Shown piece by piece: positions 63,680 to 64,000 of a stretch of DNA of 64,000 bases. Below the pieces are notes generated by a model, which ran no database searches, was not told where the DNA came from, and was given only the letters and a program-made list of their open reading frames with translations. A program made the position numbers and the translations under genes. The stretch is from Acridotheres tristis. Its lineage: Eukaryota > Chordata > Aves > Passeriformes > Sturnidae. The DNA lies in contig CM072891.1 in assembly GCA_037013685.1 (NCBI GenBank), positions 11,012,501 through 11,076,500 of the forward strand, read 5' to 3'. Every line of letters begins with the position of its first letter. Within the stretch, counting starts at the first letter, position 1.

Positions 63680-64000
63680 CATACTAGAGACACTAGAGAC
63701 GCCTTCCCTAATATGTGAGCATCTATAATGAGACCTACACAACTAATTACATACATACAAGGCTGCTTGGAAATAGGTGGAAACCTCTTGGAATGTAAAT
63801 ACATATTCATCTAATAAATTATATAGAAGTAATAGAAGTGTGAATCTTGATGTGCATGGTAGGCAGAGAGACACCTCCACCTCACACCCCCCCCCCCCCC
63901 CATTTATCTGGCACTGTAACAAAACTGTGCTGCCTTTCTAATCTATAACTCTGGTTTGAAGGTTTTCTTTCCCAGTTTTCAGTGACACTGTCCTGTTGTG
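63680..64000. other. Flank beyond the solo LTR
   Basis: AT-rich unique sequence with a poly(C) run at 63887-63901. No gene is visible. In mammals RHOV would be the next gene in this direction. Confidence 0.6.
63887..63901. repeat. Poly(C) run, 15 bases
   Basis: Fifteen consecutive C follow CTCCACCTCACA. Such a run is prone to sequencing-length error. Confidence 0.95.

Overview
The window looks like a sauropsid, most likely bird, nuclear genome. It has one intron-containing vertebrate housekeeping gene, two CR1-type LINE tails with the usual avian 3' end, a solo LTR whose promoter and poly(A) layout resembles avian retroviruses, and otherwise very few interspersed repeats. I saw no bacterial, plasmid or phage signature. 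The assignment to birds is inference.

The only gene I can support is VPS18 on the minus strand, running from the start codon at 62797 to the stop at 55394. Its five coding exons all have consensus GT/AG borders with matching phases and join into 974 codons plus a stop, against 973 residues in human. The protein keeps the N-terminal beta-propeller region, the clathrin-repeat solenoid, a coiled coil and a complete C-terminal RING-H2 finger. VPS18 is a core subunit of the HOPS and CORVET complexes that tether endosomes and lysosomes. Its 5' end lies in a CpG island (about 62380-63110) with an NRF1-like site, a GGGCC array and a small tandem duplication. About 490 bp upstream of the start codon is a 389-bp solo LTR with perfect 6-bp target duplications. 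Intron 1 holds a box C/D snoRNA-like element on the sense strand.

Bases 1-54000 contain no exon I recognise. In mammals the gene downstream of VPS18 is DLL4 and the one upstream is RHOV. Neither is in the window, so the long left part is probably the VPS18-DLL4 intergenic interval, with DLL4 beyond base 1. It holds simple repeats, a CR1 fragment at 25790, a longer CR1 tail at 51375-51893, and an isolated CpG-rich block at 15000-15800 built around a 7-copy, 33/34-bp minisatellite. Long open frames here (for example 9686-10636) look like chance.

The leads most worth checking are the snoRNA-like element, the solo LTR with its E-box near the VPS18 promoter, and the GC-rich minisatellite block inside the gene-poor interval.
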